This document shows positions 16,646 through 24,819 of a DNA stretch of 64,000 nt, in pieces. The stretch covers positions 62,001 to 126,000 of the forward strand of contig NZ_LMLR01000010.1 in NCBI RefSeq assembly GCF_001422645.1. The letters are read 5' to 3'. The notes under the pieces are model-generated. The model saw only the letters and a program-made list of their open reading frames with translations, searched no databases and was not told where the DNA came from. The translations under genes were made by a program, and so were the position numbers. This stretch comes from Arthrobacter sp. Leaf69. Its GTDB lineage: Bacteria; Actinomycetota; Actinomycetes; Actinomycetales; Micrococcaceae. How positions within the stretch are numbered: the stretch's first letter is position 1; every line of letters starts with the position of its first letter.

Positions 16646-18229
16646 GTGCCTGAACGCTCCGGCACTGTCCGCCCCACCGGGCTCAACTGGCGTGATCCGT
16701 CCACGTGGCACCTGCGCACCCGGCTTGTCCTCGTCGCCATGGCCCTGCTCGTGGCGATCTGCGGAGCGATTGGCATCGTCAGCTACGCCTCGATGGACTT
16801 CTTCCTGACCAGGCAGCTCGACAACCAGCTGGCGCAGGCATCCGCCCGTGCCCGCGATTTTGGCCGCGCAGGCGGCCGCGCGGACCCCCTTGAAGCACGT
16901 ATCGGCACCCTGAACGCCAGGATCGATGACGACTCGGTCCGCAGCGCCGGGTTCCTCGCGGAGGACGGCACCCGCGAGTCGCTCACCGACGACGATGACG
17001 AGGTCCTCCTTGAGCTCACCCCGCGGAGCGCGCCGGAGGACCACGTGCTGTCCGCCGGCGCGTACCGGCTGGTCGCCGCGGAGGCTCCCGACGGCGACGT
17101 GATCGTGACCGGGCTGCCGCTGTCAGAAAAGCAGAACACGCTGGCCTCCCTCGTCTGGACCACGGTGATCGTGTCCGCCGGCGGCCTCGTGGTAATCGGC
17201 CTGGCCGGGACGGCGCTGATCCGCCGGACCATGAAGCCCCTCGATCAGCTCTCCGAGGTTGCCACGCAGGTCTCGCGCCTCCCGCTCGACGCCGGTGAAG
17301 TGGGACTGGCCGTCCGTGTGCCGGCCTCAGCCGCCCATCCGGGAACCGAGGTGGGCAGCGTCGGTCACGCCCTGAATCTGATGCTGGACAACGTCTCGAA
17401 CGCGCTGGAAGCCCGGCAGGAGAGCGAGATGAAGGTCCGCCAGTTCGTGGCGGATGCATCCCACGAGTTGCGCACACCGCTGACCGCCATCCGCGGGTAT
17501 ACCGAGCTGATGCGGATGACCGAACATTTCACGCCCGACGGCGAAAAGTCCCTGGCCCGCGTGCAGAGCCAGTCCGAGCGGATGACCACCCTGGTGGAGG
17601 ACCTGCTCCTCCTCGCCCGGCTGGATGAGGGCCAGCCGCTCAAAATCAGCGACGTAGACCTCACCCAGCTGGCCGTCGAGACAGTCAGCGACGAGAAAGT
17701 GATGGCCCCGGACCGGGTCTGGCAGTTGGAGCTTCCCGAAGAGCCTGTGGTGGTCCGCGGGGACGCGACCCAGCTCCACCAGGTGCTGGCTAATCTCCTC
17801 TCCAACGCCCGTAAGCACACGGGCCCGGGCACGACCGTGGCGACCGGCGTGCAGCGCGCGCCCGACGGAAGTGCCGTGGTGACAGTGACGGACAACGGCC
17901 CCGGGATCGCCCCCGAATTCGTGGGCCGCGTCTTTGGGCGTTTCACCCGGGCGGACGCCGCCCGCAAGAATCCGGCGGCCGTCACGACGCCGTCACGCAC
18001 CCGGCAGCCCGTGCCGCACCTGCCGCTCCGCCCGCCGCGGCTGGCGGCCACTTCCTCCGCTGCGGCCGCGACCACCGCTTCCGCCGCGTCTGCGGAGGGA
18101 ACCAGCGGGCTGGGACTGTCGATTGTGCAGTCGATTATTAACGCCCACGGCGGGACTGTGGGCGTGACATCCGTCCCGGGCCGGACGGAGTTCACGGTGC
18201 GGCTCCCCGCGCCCACGGCGCAGGCCTGA
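16646..18229 (+). CDS. Sensor histidine kinase
   Basis: The 527-residue protein has two membrane segments (about 28-53 and 165-192) flanking an extracytoplasmic sensor region. A HAMP linker and a HisKA domain follow, with the phospho-acceptor His in SHELRTPLTAIRGY near residue 272. The ATPase domain has an N box NLLSNARKHT near 382, DNGPGI near 415 and GTSGLGLSIV near 488. The ATP lid between the last two motifs is expanded by a Pro/Ala-rich insert of about 45 residues, an unusual feature. GTG 16646 starts the gene. It partners the response regulator just upstream. The signal is unknown. Confidence 0.92.
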   Translation: MPERSGTVRPTGLNWRDPSTWHLRTRLVLVAMALLVAICGAIGIVSYASMDFFLTRQLDNQLAQASARARDFGRAGGRADPLEARIGTLNARIDDDSVRSAGFLAEDGTRESLTDDDDEVLLELTPRSAPEDHVLSAGAYRLVAAEAPDGDVIVTGLPLSEKQNTLASLVWTTVIVSAGGLVVIGLAGTALIRRTMKPLDQLSEVATQVSRLPLDAGEVGLAVRVPASAAHPGTEVGSVGHALNLMLDNVSNALEARQESEMKVRQFVADASHELRTPLTAIRGYTELMRMTEHFTPDGEKSLARVQSQSERMTTLVEDLLLLARLDEGQPLKISDVDLTQLAVETVSDEKVMAPDRVWQLELPEEPVVVRGDATQLHQVLANLLSNARKHTGPGTTVATGVQRAPDGSAVVTVTDNGPGIAPEFVGRVFGRFTRADAARKNPAAVTTPSRTRQPVPHLPLRPPRLAATSSAAAATTASAASAEGTSGLGLSIVQSIINAHGGTVGVTSVPGRTEFTVRLPAPTAQA

Positions 18230-18354
18230 GCACGCCACGCGGCGCAAGCCGCCTCACCGCTGTCGTGATTTCCGTTACCCAAATGTGACTTCTCGGCGCA
18301 GGTCCTGTACGGTTTTTAGGGTGCGGCCATCACTGGAGCCGCATATCCGGATGC

Positions 18355-18520
18355 ACGCCAAACTCTGCCGCCTCCCGGATACCGCTGGACGAGGCAGAGG
18401 CGGGGGACCCAGAGTTCCCGGGCATTTTCTGCATCATGCACCCTTGGGGTGAAGCCGACACGTGAGATTCCGTGCGGCCGGATGTCCTCATCCGAACCCG
18501 ACAGCTAACTCCGCAGGCGT
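18355..18520 (+). promoter_or_regulatory. Cyclic di-AMP riboswitch (ydaO/yuaA class)
   Basis: The 303-base leader before the transglycosylase-like gene contains conserved ydaO elements: a GCAGAGGCGGGGGACCCAGAG segment at about 18394-18414, CTTGGGGTGAAGCCGACA near 18443-18460, and a terminal CGACAGCTAACTCCGCAGGCG. A closing stem pairs acgcc (18355-18359) with ggcgt (18516-18520). This class in actinobacteria commonly controls cell-wall hydrolases and Rpf-like proteins, usually switching expression off when c-di-AMP is high. The call rests on motif memory, not a covariance search. Confidence 0.85.
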
Positions 18521-18532
18521 TGAGAGGCACTC

Positions 18533-19306
18533 ATGACTGACTTCAAGGCACAAACACGCCGTGACGGCGATGCAAGGAACACCCACTCCGAGCCGTCGCG
18601 TCACCGCGCCGAACCAGCCAAGCCCGCTTCGGCCCTGTCCCGGTTTGCCCGAAACTTCGGCGTCACCGGCCGCCGGACGGCCGTTGTTGCCGCCGCCTGC
18701 GCGGTGCTGGTCGGGGTCGGCGCCGCTGGCCAGGCTGCCGAGACATCCGCCCGCCACGCCACCGCGAGCAGCTCCACGAAGGCACCCACCACGGCAAATC
18801 CCCTGACGCCGCTCGATTTTGAACGCGTCCGGGCCGATAACCAGGTGCCCACAACCGGCGCTGTGGCGGCCAAGTCCCCCGCGGCAAAGCCCGCCAAGGC
18901 CGCGGCACCCGCTCCGAAGGCCGCGCCGAAGCCTGCGCCAAAGCCTGTGAAGAAGCCCGCACCGAAGCCTGTGAAGAAGCCTGCCCCTGTGGCCGTCAAT
19001 GATCCGGCCGGCGCGCAGGCCTACGCGGCCAGCAAGCTGGGCTCCTATGGCTGGGCCCCCAGCCAGATGCAGTGCCTGCAGAAGCTCTGGACCAAGGAAT
19101 CGGACTGGAAGACAACTGCAACCAACCCGACCAGCGGAGCCTACGGTGTGGTCCAGTCCCTGCCGGCCGAAAAGATGGCCAGCGCGGGCGCTGATTACCG
19201 GACCAACTACCGGACCCAGATCAATTGGGGCCTGACGTACGTCAAGGACCGCTACGGCTCCCCGTGCGAGGCCCTGAACTTCCACTACGCCCACAACTGG
19301 TACTAA
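18533..19306 (+). CDS. Secreted transglycosylase-like cell-wall protein
   Basis: The N-terminal 45 residues are charged and precede a hydrophobic segment (TAVVAAACAVLVGVGAAGQA) that fits a signal anchor or signal peptide. A Pro/Ala/Lys-rich linker with repeated KPAPKPVKK units follows. The C-terminal 95 residues (AASKLGSYGWAPSQMQCLQKLWTKESDWKTTATNPTSGAYGVVQS...) match the lysozyme-like transglycosylase or aggregation-promoting-factor type, with the catalytic Glu in KESDW. The 5' c-di-AMP riboswitch supports a role in peptidoglycan remodelling under osmotic or growth control. Confidence 0.85.
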   Translation: MTDFKAQTRRDGDARNTHSEPSRHRAEPAKPASALSRFARNFGVTGRRTAVVAAACAVLVGVGAAGQAAETSARHATASSSTKAPTTANPLTPLDFERVRADNQVPTTGAVAAKSPAAKPAKAAAPAPKAAPKPAPKPVKKPAPKPVKKPAPVAVNDPAGAQAYAASKLGSYGWAPSQMQCLQKLWTKESDWKTTATNPTSGAYGVVQSLPAEKMASAGADYRTNYRTQINWGLTYVKDRYGSPCEALNFHYAHNWY

Positions 19307-19324
19307 GCACCCGCCCCAGCCGGC

Positions 19325-19702
19325 TTAGCCGTTCGGGCGGTGGGGAATGTACTGCACAGCCCATTTATTGCCGTCGGGATCGGCGAAGTAGACAAAGTGA
19401 CCCCAGTCCTGGACGTCAACGTCGCTGACATCCACGCCGTTGTCCTTGAGCTGCCGGTGGGCGGCCTGAATGTCGCTGACTACCAGTTGCAGGCTGGGGG
19501 CAGTGCCGGGTGGGGCATCCGAGAGGCCCTCACCAATCGCGATCGAACACGCGGAGCCCGGCGGGGTCAGCTGGACGAAACGGATGCCGTCCATGGGACG
19601 CTCGTCAAAGTCGGGGTTGAAGCCCACCTTATTGACGTAGAAATCCTTGGCGCGGTCCACATCGGACACAGGGACAAACACAAGTTCGAGTTTCCAGTCC
19701 AT
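19325..19702 (-). CDS. VOC-family (glyoxalase-like) protein
   Basis: The protein of about 125 residues has two beta-alpha-beta-beta-beta repeats of the vicinal-oxygen-chelate fold. The first is LELVFVPVSDVDRAKDFYVNKVGF and the second SLQLVVSDIQAAHRQLKDNGV followed by YFADPDGNKWAVQ. ATG 19702 starts the conserved region; an upstream start at 19759 would add 19 unrelated residues. Family members act on glyoxal adducts, aromatic diols or antibiotics; substrate is not evident here. Confidence 0.85.
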   Translation of the reverse strand: MDWKLELVFVPVSDVDRAKDFYVNKVGFNPDFDERPMDGIRFVQLTPPGSACSIAIGEGLSDAPPGTAPSLQLVVSDIQAAHRQLKDNGVDVSDVDVQDWGHFVYFADPDGNKWAVQYIPHRPNG

Positions 19703-19794
19703 GGGGCACAGGCTAGTCCCGGACGGCGGTTTCCGGTAGGGCAACCCCGGGCCCGCCAAACCCGCCGCGGGCCGGTTCCACGCCCGGGAGCTGG

Positions 19795-20430
19795 TTACCC
19801 GGCCACTCCGTAGAGGCGGTCGCCGGCGTCGCCCAGGCCCGGGACGATGTAGGACTTCTCGTTGAGTTTCTCGTCGATCGAGGCGAGCACAATCGTCACG
19901 TTGGCGTCCGCGAGTTCTTCTTCCAGCTTCGCCAGGCCCTCCGGGGCGGCCAGCAGGCAGATGCAGGTGACGTCCGAGGCGCCGCGCTTGAAGAGGAACT
20001 TGATGGCCTCGCGCAGTGTGCCGCCGGTGGCGAGCATGGGGTCCAGGACGAAGATCTGACGGTCGGTGAGATCCTCGGGGAGACGCTCGGCATACGTAAT
20101 GATGTCCAGGGTCTCTTCGTCGCGGGCCATGCCCAGGAAGCCGACCTCGGCGGTGGGGACCAACTTGGTCATGCCCTCGAGCATGCCGAGCCCGGCCCGC
20201 AAAATGGGGACCACCAGCGGCGTTGGTTTGGTGAACGCGGTGCCAATGGTGGTGCTGACCGGCGTCTCGATGGTGACCGGTTCGGTGCGGACTTCGCGGG
20301 TGGCCTCGTACGCCAGGAGCGTGACGAGCTCCTCGGTGAGCTGGCGGAAGACCGGGGACGGAGTGTTCTTGTCCCGCAGAACGGTGAGCTTATGGGCGAC
20401 CAGCGGGTGGTCCACAACGAAAGTGCGCAT
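19795..20430 (-). CDS. upp: Uracil phosphoribosyltransferase
   Basis: The 211-residue protein matches the family length. It converts uracil and PRPP to UMP in pyrimidine salvage. Visible motifs are [11 protein letters not shown], the PRPP-binding [10 protein letters not shown] and the C-terminal [13 protein letters not shown]. The next gene on the same strand, for a PAP2-type phosphatase, ends 12 bases before its start, but the two are functionally unrelated. Confidence 0.97.
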   Translation of the reverse strand: MRTFVVDHPLVAHKLTVLRDKNTPSPVFRQLTEELVTLLAYEATREVRTEPVTIETPVSTTIGTAFTKPTPLVVPILRAGLGMLEGMTKLVPTAEVGFLGMARDEETLDIITYAERLPEDLTDRQIFVLDPMLATGGTLREAIKFLFKRGASDVTCICLLAAPEGLAKLEEELADANVTIVLASIDEKLNEKSYIVPGLGDAGDRLYGVAG

Positions 20431-20442
20431 GGGTCAAAACTA

Positions 20443-21285
20443 TCACCCGGCGGCTGGGGGCCCGCCCGTGGGACCGCGGGCGCCGACGTCGTCCTTGCGC
20501 CCCGGAGCGCTACTGCCGGCGGCGCCGTCGCGCAGGTGGACCTCGTTGTCAAAAGTCGGTGCGGGTCCGGCCTGTTCCCGGTGCCGCAGGACGTGGAAGA
20601 GCCGATGGGCCAGGATCACTATCCCGACCCAGGCCAGTCCCAGCACCCATCCAATGATCACATCGGTCATCCAGTGGTGGCCCAGATAGACCCGGCTCAT
20701 GCCCATCGCGAAGATGAACACCGCCCCCGCCGCTATGAGGCTGACCCGGGCCAAGGTGCGCTTGATCTGCAGGCAGGCGAGGTACACCACCAGCCCGATC
20801 ACCACGGTCGTGTTGAGCGTGTGGCCGCTCGGGAAGGATGGCGAGGTTTCGTAGGGGGGCACGGCGTCGGCGTGGTCCGGGCGGGTCCGGCCGATCAGTT
20901 TCTTGCCCACGGCAGTCGCTGTCACGGAGACGGCGGCAGCACCGCCGATGAGGATCAGCGGCCGCCAGGTCCGGCCGGCCCAGATGAGCCACGCCGTGAG
21001 GATACTGGCCAGGATGGGCATCCCGATCCCGCCGCCGATGTTGGTGAACCCCGTGACAAACGCATCAAGGCCGGGGCTGCGCAGCTGCTCCATCATCCCC
21101 AGGGTGGGCTTGTCCAGGTTCGCCAGGCCGGCGTCGTCCACGACGTTGTCATAGACCTCGGCGCTCACCAGCGCCAGGGCCAGCACCACTGCGCCGCCGA
21201 TGAGCATCGTGATCCACAGCGCCGCGTAGGGCACCACCCATTTGCCCCAACGCTGCGTCAACCAGCTCTCTGTCCCGGTGTTCAC
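20443..21285 (-). CDS. PAP2-family membrane phosphatase
   Basis: The 280-residue protein has about six membrane segments. The phosphatase signature is split in the usual way: KKLIGRTRP, PSFPSGHT, and SRVYLGHHWMTD, which supply the catalytic and phosphate-binding residues. Substrates of such enzymes include undecaprenyl pyrophosphate, phosphatidate and phosphatidylglycerophosphate. A GTG at 21285 starts the protein. The C-terminal 45 residues are polar. Confidence 0.9.
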   Translation of the reverse strand: MNTGTESWLTQRWGKWVVPYAALWITMLIGGAVVLALALVSAEVYDNVVDDAGLANLDKPTLGMMEQLRSPGLDAFVTGFTNIGGGIGMPILASILTAWLIWAGRTWRPLILIGGAAAVSVTATAVGKKLIGRTRPDHADAVPPYETSPSFPSGHTLNTTVVIGLVVYLACLQIKRTLARVSLIAAGAVFIFAMGMSRVYLGHHWMTDVIIGWVLGLAWVGIVILAHRLFHVLRHREQAGPAPTFDNEVHLRDGAAGSSAPGRKDDVGARGPTGGPPAAG

Positions 21286-21370
21286 GGTTACTCCCGAATG
21301 TCGTTGCCGGTATGGTTGCCGGGCAGCCGTGCTGCACAGCTTGCTTAGTGTTCGAAACTATCATTGAGCC

Positions 21371-21874
21371 ATGACTTCCCCCGAGCCGCGGCATGCCGAA
21401 TGGATGGGCCTGGCCCTCGCCGAGGCGCGTGCCGCGCTGGCGACGGCCGACGTGCCGATCGGCGCCGTCGTCATTGGTCCCGACGGCGCCGTGCTCGGCG
21501 CCGGGCGCAACGAGCGGGAAGCGCTCGGGGATCCGACGGCGCACGCTGAGATGGTGGCCATCCGCGCCGCTGCGGCGCGGCTGCGCGAACTCAGTGCCCA
21601 GGGCGGCAGCGCAGGTGACGGTTGGCGCCTGGAGGACTGCACCCTGGTGGTGACGCTGGAACCCTGCGCCATGTGTGCCGGGGCCGTGGTGCTGGCCCGG
21701 ATTCCGCGGGTGGTGTTTGGCGCGTGGGACGAGAAGGCCGGGGCCGCGGGCTCCGTGTTCGATGTCCTCCGCGAGCGCCGGCTCAACCACTGGGTGGAAG
21801 TGTATGGCGGGATCCGGGAGCAGGAGTGCGCGACGCTCCTGCGGGATTTCTTTGCCGGGCATCGCGGCACCTGA
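21371..21874 (+). CDS. tadA: tRNA adenosine(34) deaminase
   Basis: The 167-residue cytidine-deaminase-fold protein has zinc ligands in HAEM and PCAMC (TLEPCAMCAGAVVLARIPRVVFG) with Glu of HAE as the proton shuttle. Family enzymes deaminate A34 of tRNA-Arg(ACG) to inosine; that tRNA is at 4671-4744 in this window. Its C-terminus runs towards the convergent AlkZ-like gene, with a 47-base gap. Confidence 0.95.
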   Translation: MTSPEPRHAEWMGLALAEARAALATADVPIGAVVIGPDGAVLGAGRNEREALGDPTAHAEMVAIRAAAARLRELSAQGGSAGDGWRLEDCTLVVTLEPCAMCAGAVVLARIPRVVFGAWDEKAGAAGSVFDVLRERRLNHWVEVYGGIREQECATLLRDFFAGHRGT

Positions 21875-21921
21875 ACCCTGAACCCTTGCCATCGCGACTT
21901 GCCGGCGGTGTTCCCGCCGAG

Positions 21922-23178
21922 CTATCTGCCGGTGGCGGTACCTGCTGCGGCTGCCGCCAGCCCGTCGATCCGCTTTTGCCGGGTGGCCGGTGAGTCGAGG
22001 CTGAAGGCGCGGAAGTCGCCAAGGTCCTCGCGGATCCAGTCCTCGACTTCCGCGATCCGCCTGGTCACAGCGTCAGTCGGCCCGTGGAACAGCCAGGGCA
22101 CGATCCGTTCCGTGCCGGGATCGTACTGCCACAGCCCGATGATCCGTCCCCGGTCGACGATGGGGTGGTCCGGCAGATCCGCCTGGAGCGCCAGCGAGCC
22201 CAGCGCCTTGATGTGCGGGTCCTCGTCGCCCAGCAGTTCGGCGGCGTTGCGCCGCAGCAACGCGAGGGAGTCCGTTCCGGCGAGCAATTGGATCTGCTCG
22301 GCGGCCGGTTCCTCGAACGCGGCGAGTTGTTCGACGTCGTCGGGCAGCATCCACAGCGTCTCCCCGGCAGCGGTGGGAACCTCGACGGCGCCGGCCGCGG
22401 CCAGCGCCGCCTTGCTCTGGGCCACCGTGAACGCCGTGAACCACTGCGACTGCTTAAACGTGGCACCGCCGGTCCACCCCAGGTAGCGGCGGATCAGCTC
22501 GGTGCGGGCTTCGTCGGCGTCGAGCGGACTCGGGGGCAGATTCCAGAGTTCGTAGGCGTAGCGCTGCTGGTCCAGGCGCCCGTTGGCCGGGACCCGGCGG
22601 ATCCTGCCCTGCGACTGCAGGATGCCGAGGGCCGTGGGCAGCGTGGTGGTGGCACCCTTTTTCTTGCCTTCATCCCACAGGTTTCGGACTGATTCGCCGA
22701 GTTCGTCCTTGAGCTGGCGGGGGTCCAGCGGGACTGCGGCCTCCGCGAGGGTGTGCAACACCTGCTCCTCCAGCAGCGCGATTTCGCCGCGGTCCACACC
22801 GAGCCTGCCGACCACTTTGACGGCGGCCTCGGCGGCGTCCTGTCCGAGCTGCAGGGCCCAGGCGAAGTCGTCCCGGCCCAGGACGTAGGTGCAGCCGCGC
22901 GCCGTCGGAAGTTCCAGGATCCGGTGTGCCAAAACGTCGGCGTCCACCCGTTCGCGGCGGATGCCGGCGCGGGCGAAGAGCGTGAGGTAGGGGTTGGCAC
23001 CGCCGACGGAGCGCGCCCAGCCGGCCCGGGCGAAGACCTGCTCCGGGGTGCAGCCGGCCAGGGAGCCGTCCAGGCCCTGCTTGTGCCAGGCCCAGGCGCG
23101 GAGCCGCTCCCGGGTGAGCGTCCGGGCCGGCGGCGCGTTCGCTGTCAGTGGCTGCGTGGTCAGGGGCTGGGGCGTCAT
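21922..23178 (-). CDS. AlkZ-like winged-helix protein (DNA crosslink glycosylase family)
   Basis: The protein of about 418 residues matches the HTH_42/YcaQ-AlkZ family in order: an N-terminal segment LTRERLRAWAWHKQGL, repeated winged-helix modules, SQWFTAF near the centre and a DHPIVDRGRIIGLWQYDP C-terminal block. Characterised relatives unhook interstrand crosslinks or remove alkylated bases. The essential Gln pair of AlkZ is not certain here. ATG 23178 is preferred over GTG 23193; both lie at the end of the glycosyltransferase gene, so the genes are coupled. Confidence 0.8.
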   Translation of the reverse strand: MTPQPLTTQPLTANAPPARTLTRERLRAWAWHKQGLDGSLAGCTPEQVFARAGWARSVGGANPYLTLFARAGIRRERVDADVLAHRILELPTARGCTYVLGRDDFAWALQLGQDAAEAAVKVVGRLGVDRGEIALLEEQVLHTLAEAAVPLDPRQLKDELGESVRNLWDEGKKKGATTTLPTALGILQSQGRIRRVPANGRLDQQRYAYELWNLPPSPLDADEARTELIRRYLGWTGGATFKQSQWFTAFTVAQSKAALAAAGAVEVPTAAGETLWMLPDDVEQLAAFEEPAAEQIQLLAGTDSLALLRRNAAELLGDEDPHIKALGSLALQADLPDHPIVDRGRIIGLWQYDPGTERIVPWLFHGPTDAVTRRIAEVEDWIREDLGDFRAFSLDSPATRQKRIDGLAAAAAGTATGR

Positions 23179-23182
23179 TAGG

Positions 23183-24409
23183 TCATTGTCCACCCGTGTG
23201 GTGCGGCAGGGGAATGTTCCGCCGCCGGATTTCCTCCGGCGCGGCTGCCGGCTGGCCGGCCGGGTGGTCCGGGGTCACGGCTGCCAGCACGGTCCGGGCT
23301 GTGGCGTCCCAGCCGGGCAGCCGGTCCCGGGCATCCAGCGCGGCGGCCCGCCAGCGGGTACGGACCCCGGGGTCGGACAGCCAGCGCCGCAGCGCCTCCG
23401 CGAGGGGAGCCGGGTCTGTGCCGAGGGCGACGGCGGTGCCCGGCAGGGCGGCTGTACTGTCCGCCGGTGCGGCCGTTGACGCCTCCGGTGGCGCGGGCGT
23501 ACCGGCTGCGAGCGCTTCCACGGCACCGGTGCCCGCCCGGACCACTACCGGGACACCCCGCGCAATCGACTCCGTAACCACGAGTCCGTAGGTCTCGGCA
23601 CGCGAGATGAGCAGGCTGAGGTCGGCTGCGGCCCATTCCGCGTCGAGCGCCCCGCCCCGCAGCTCCCCCGGGATCCGGGTGCGGTCCCGCAGGCCCAGCC
23701 GGGCCACCGTGCCCCGTAGCTGCGCGGCGTAGGCAGGGTCCGCGGTGTCGGAACCGACCAGCGACGCCGTCCACGGCAGGTCCGTGAGGTGTGACAGTGC
23801 GGCAAGGAGCAGCGCTTGGTCCTTGTTCGGCAGCAGGGCAGCGACGGCCAGGAGATGCGGCGGCTCCGATCCGGCGGCCAGCGCGGCGCTGTCCGTCCCG
23901 GGCAGGGCAACCAGGACATCATCCAGCCCATGCCTGGCCCGGATCCGGGCCGCAGCCGATGTGCTGGTGCAAATCACACCGGCCGCTGCCAGCAACGCCC
24001 TGCGTTCCAGCCCGGCTTCGTTCGAGCCGGTGTCATCCAGCGGCATGTGGAGCAGGATCCAGGCGGGCCTGCCGGCGGCCGCGGCTGCTTCCAGCTCGTC
24101 GGGCGCTCCGCAGGCGAGGAGCCCGTCAACAAGCGTGACGGTGTGCCCGGCATCGGTATTCCGGGCGGCACCGGCCGCGCTCCCGGCGGCTGTGCCGTCG
24201 TCGCCCAGCCGCGCGGCCAGCCGCTTCCGGTCCGCCGCGCTGCCGACGGGCCAGCCGCCGTAGACCGGGCAGGTCTCCACGTCAACGCCCAGGACCGCAA
24301 GCTCGCGGGCAAGGGCGGCGTTGTAGACGTTGCCGCCGGAGTTGTGGCGCACGTTCGCGGGCACCACGAGCCGGAGGCTGCCGGGCTGGGCCGTTTGCCT
24401 GGCCGGCAC
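23183..24409 (-). CDS. Family 4 glycosyltransferase
   Basis: The 408-residue protein has a GT-B fold. The N-terminal part reads LRLVVPANVRHNSGGNVYNAALARELAVLG, where an early Gly-Gly faces the nucleotide sugar. The C-terminal part carries AETYGLVVTESIARGVPVVV, the E-x7-E motif of GT4 enzymes. An Ala/Pro-rich insert of about 25 residues follows. It is third in an operon with an MDR dehydrogenase and a PTPS-like protein; the gap to the upstream gene is 7 bases. Donor and acceptor are unknown. Confidence 0.85.
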   Translation of the reverse strand: MPARQTAQPGSLRLVVPANVRHNSGGNVYNAALARELAVLGVDVETCPVYGGWPVGSAADRKRLAARLGDDGTAAGSAAGAARNTDAGHTVTLVDGLLACGAPDELEAAAAAGRPAWILLHMPLDDTGSNEAGLERRALLAAAGVICTSTSAAARIRARHGLDDVLVALPGTDSAALAAGSEPPHLLAVAALLPNKDQALLLAALSHLTDLPWTASLVGSDTADPAYAAQLRGTVARLGLRDRTRIPGELRGGALDAEWAAADLSLLISRAETYGLVVTESIARGVPVVVRAGTGAVEALAAGTPAPPEASTAAPADSTAALPGTAVALGTDPAPLAEALRRWLSDPGVRTRWRAAALDARDRLPGWDATARTVLAAVTPDHPAGQPAAAPEEIRRRNIPLPHHTGGQ

Positions 24410-24416
24410 CGCAGTC

Positions 24417-24815
24417 CTAGCTGGCTTCGAAGTCGAGCGAATACCTGGCCCAGGCGTCGGGTGTTTCGCGCAGGGTGACGTCCAGTCCGGCCAGCTCCCG
24501 GCCGTCGGCGCCGGACCGGATCTTCGTCGCCACGGCGTCGGCCACGTACTGGGCCAGCGCTTCGGTGGTGCTGAGCCTGCCGGCGAAGTCCGGGTGCTCG
24601 TCCAGGTTCTTGTAGTTCAGGCCCTCGAGGATCGAATCCAGCACGTCGCCGGCCTCGCCGATGTCCAGGACGATCGAGTCTTCGTTGAGGGTCCGGCGTC
24701 GGAAGGTCACTTCCGTGACGAAGGTGGCGCCGTGCATGCCCTGGGCGGGGCCGAACGCGGGGCGCGGGAGGCTGTGGGCGATCATGAAGTTGCGGCGGAC
24801 GGTCAGGCTGAACAC
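24417..24815 (-). CDS. 6-pyruvoyl-tetrahydropterin synthase / QueD-like protein
   Basis: The 132-residue protein begins at GTG 24815 behind a GAGGTAAC ribosome site: FSLTVRRNFMIAHSLP, then GMHGATFVTEVTF, matching the PTPS zinc-binding pattern H..(HGH-like). The second His-X-His reads MHGAT instead of HGHNY, so metal binding may be altered. NLDEHPDFAGRLSTTEALAQY is the usual C-terminal block. It lies 4 bases after the dehydrogenase stop. A pterin or deazapurine-type intermediate is likely, but without other queuosine genes nearby the product is open. Confidence 0.8.
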   Translation of the reverse strand: MFSLTVRRNFMIAHSLPRPAFGPAQGMHGATFVTEVTFRRRTLNEDSIVLDIGEAGDVLDSILEGLNYKNLDEHPDFAGRLSTTEALAQYVADAVATKIRSGADGRELAGLDVTLRETPDAWARYSLDFEAS

Positions 24816-24819
24816 GTAG

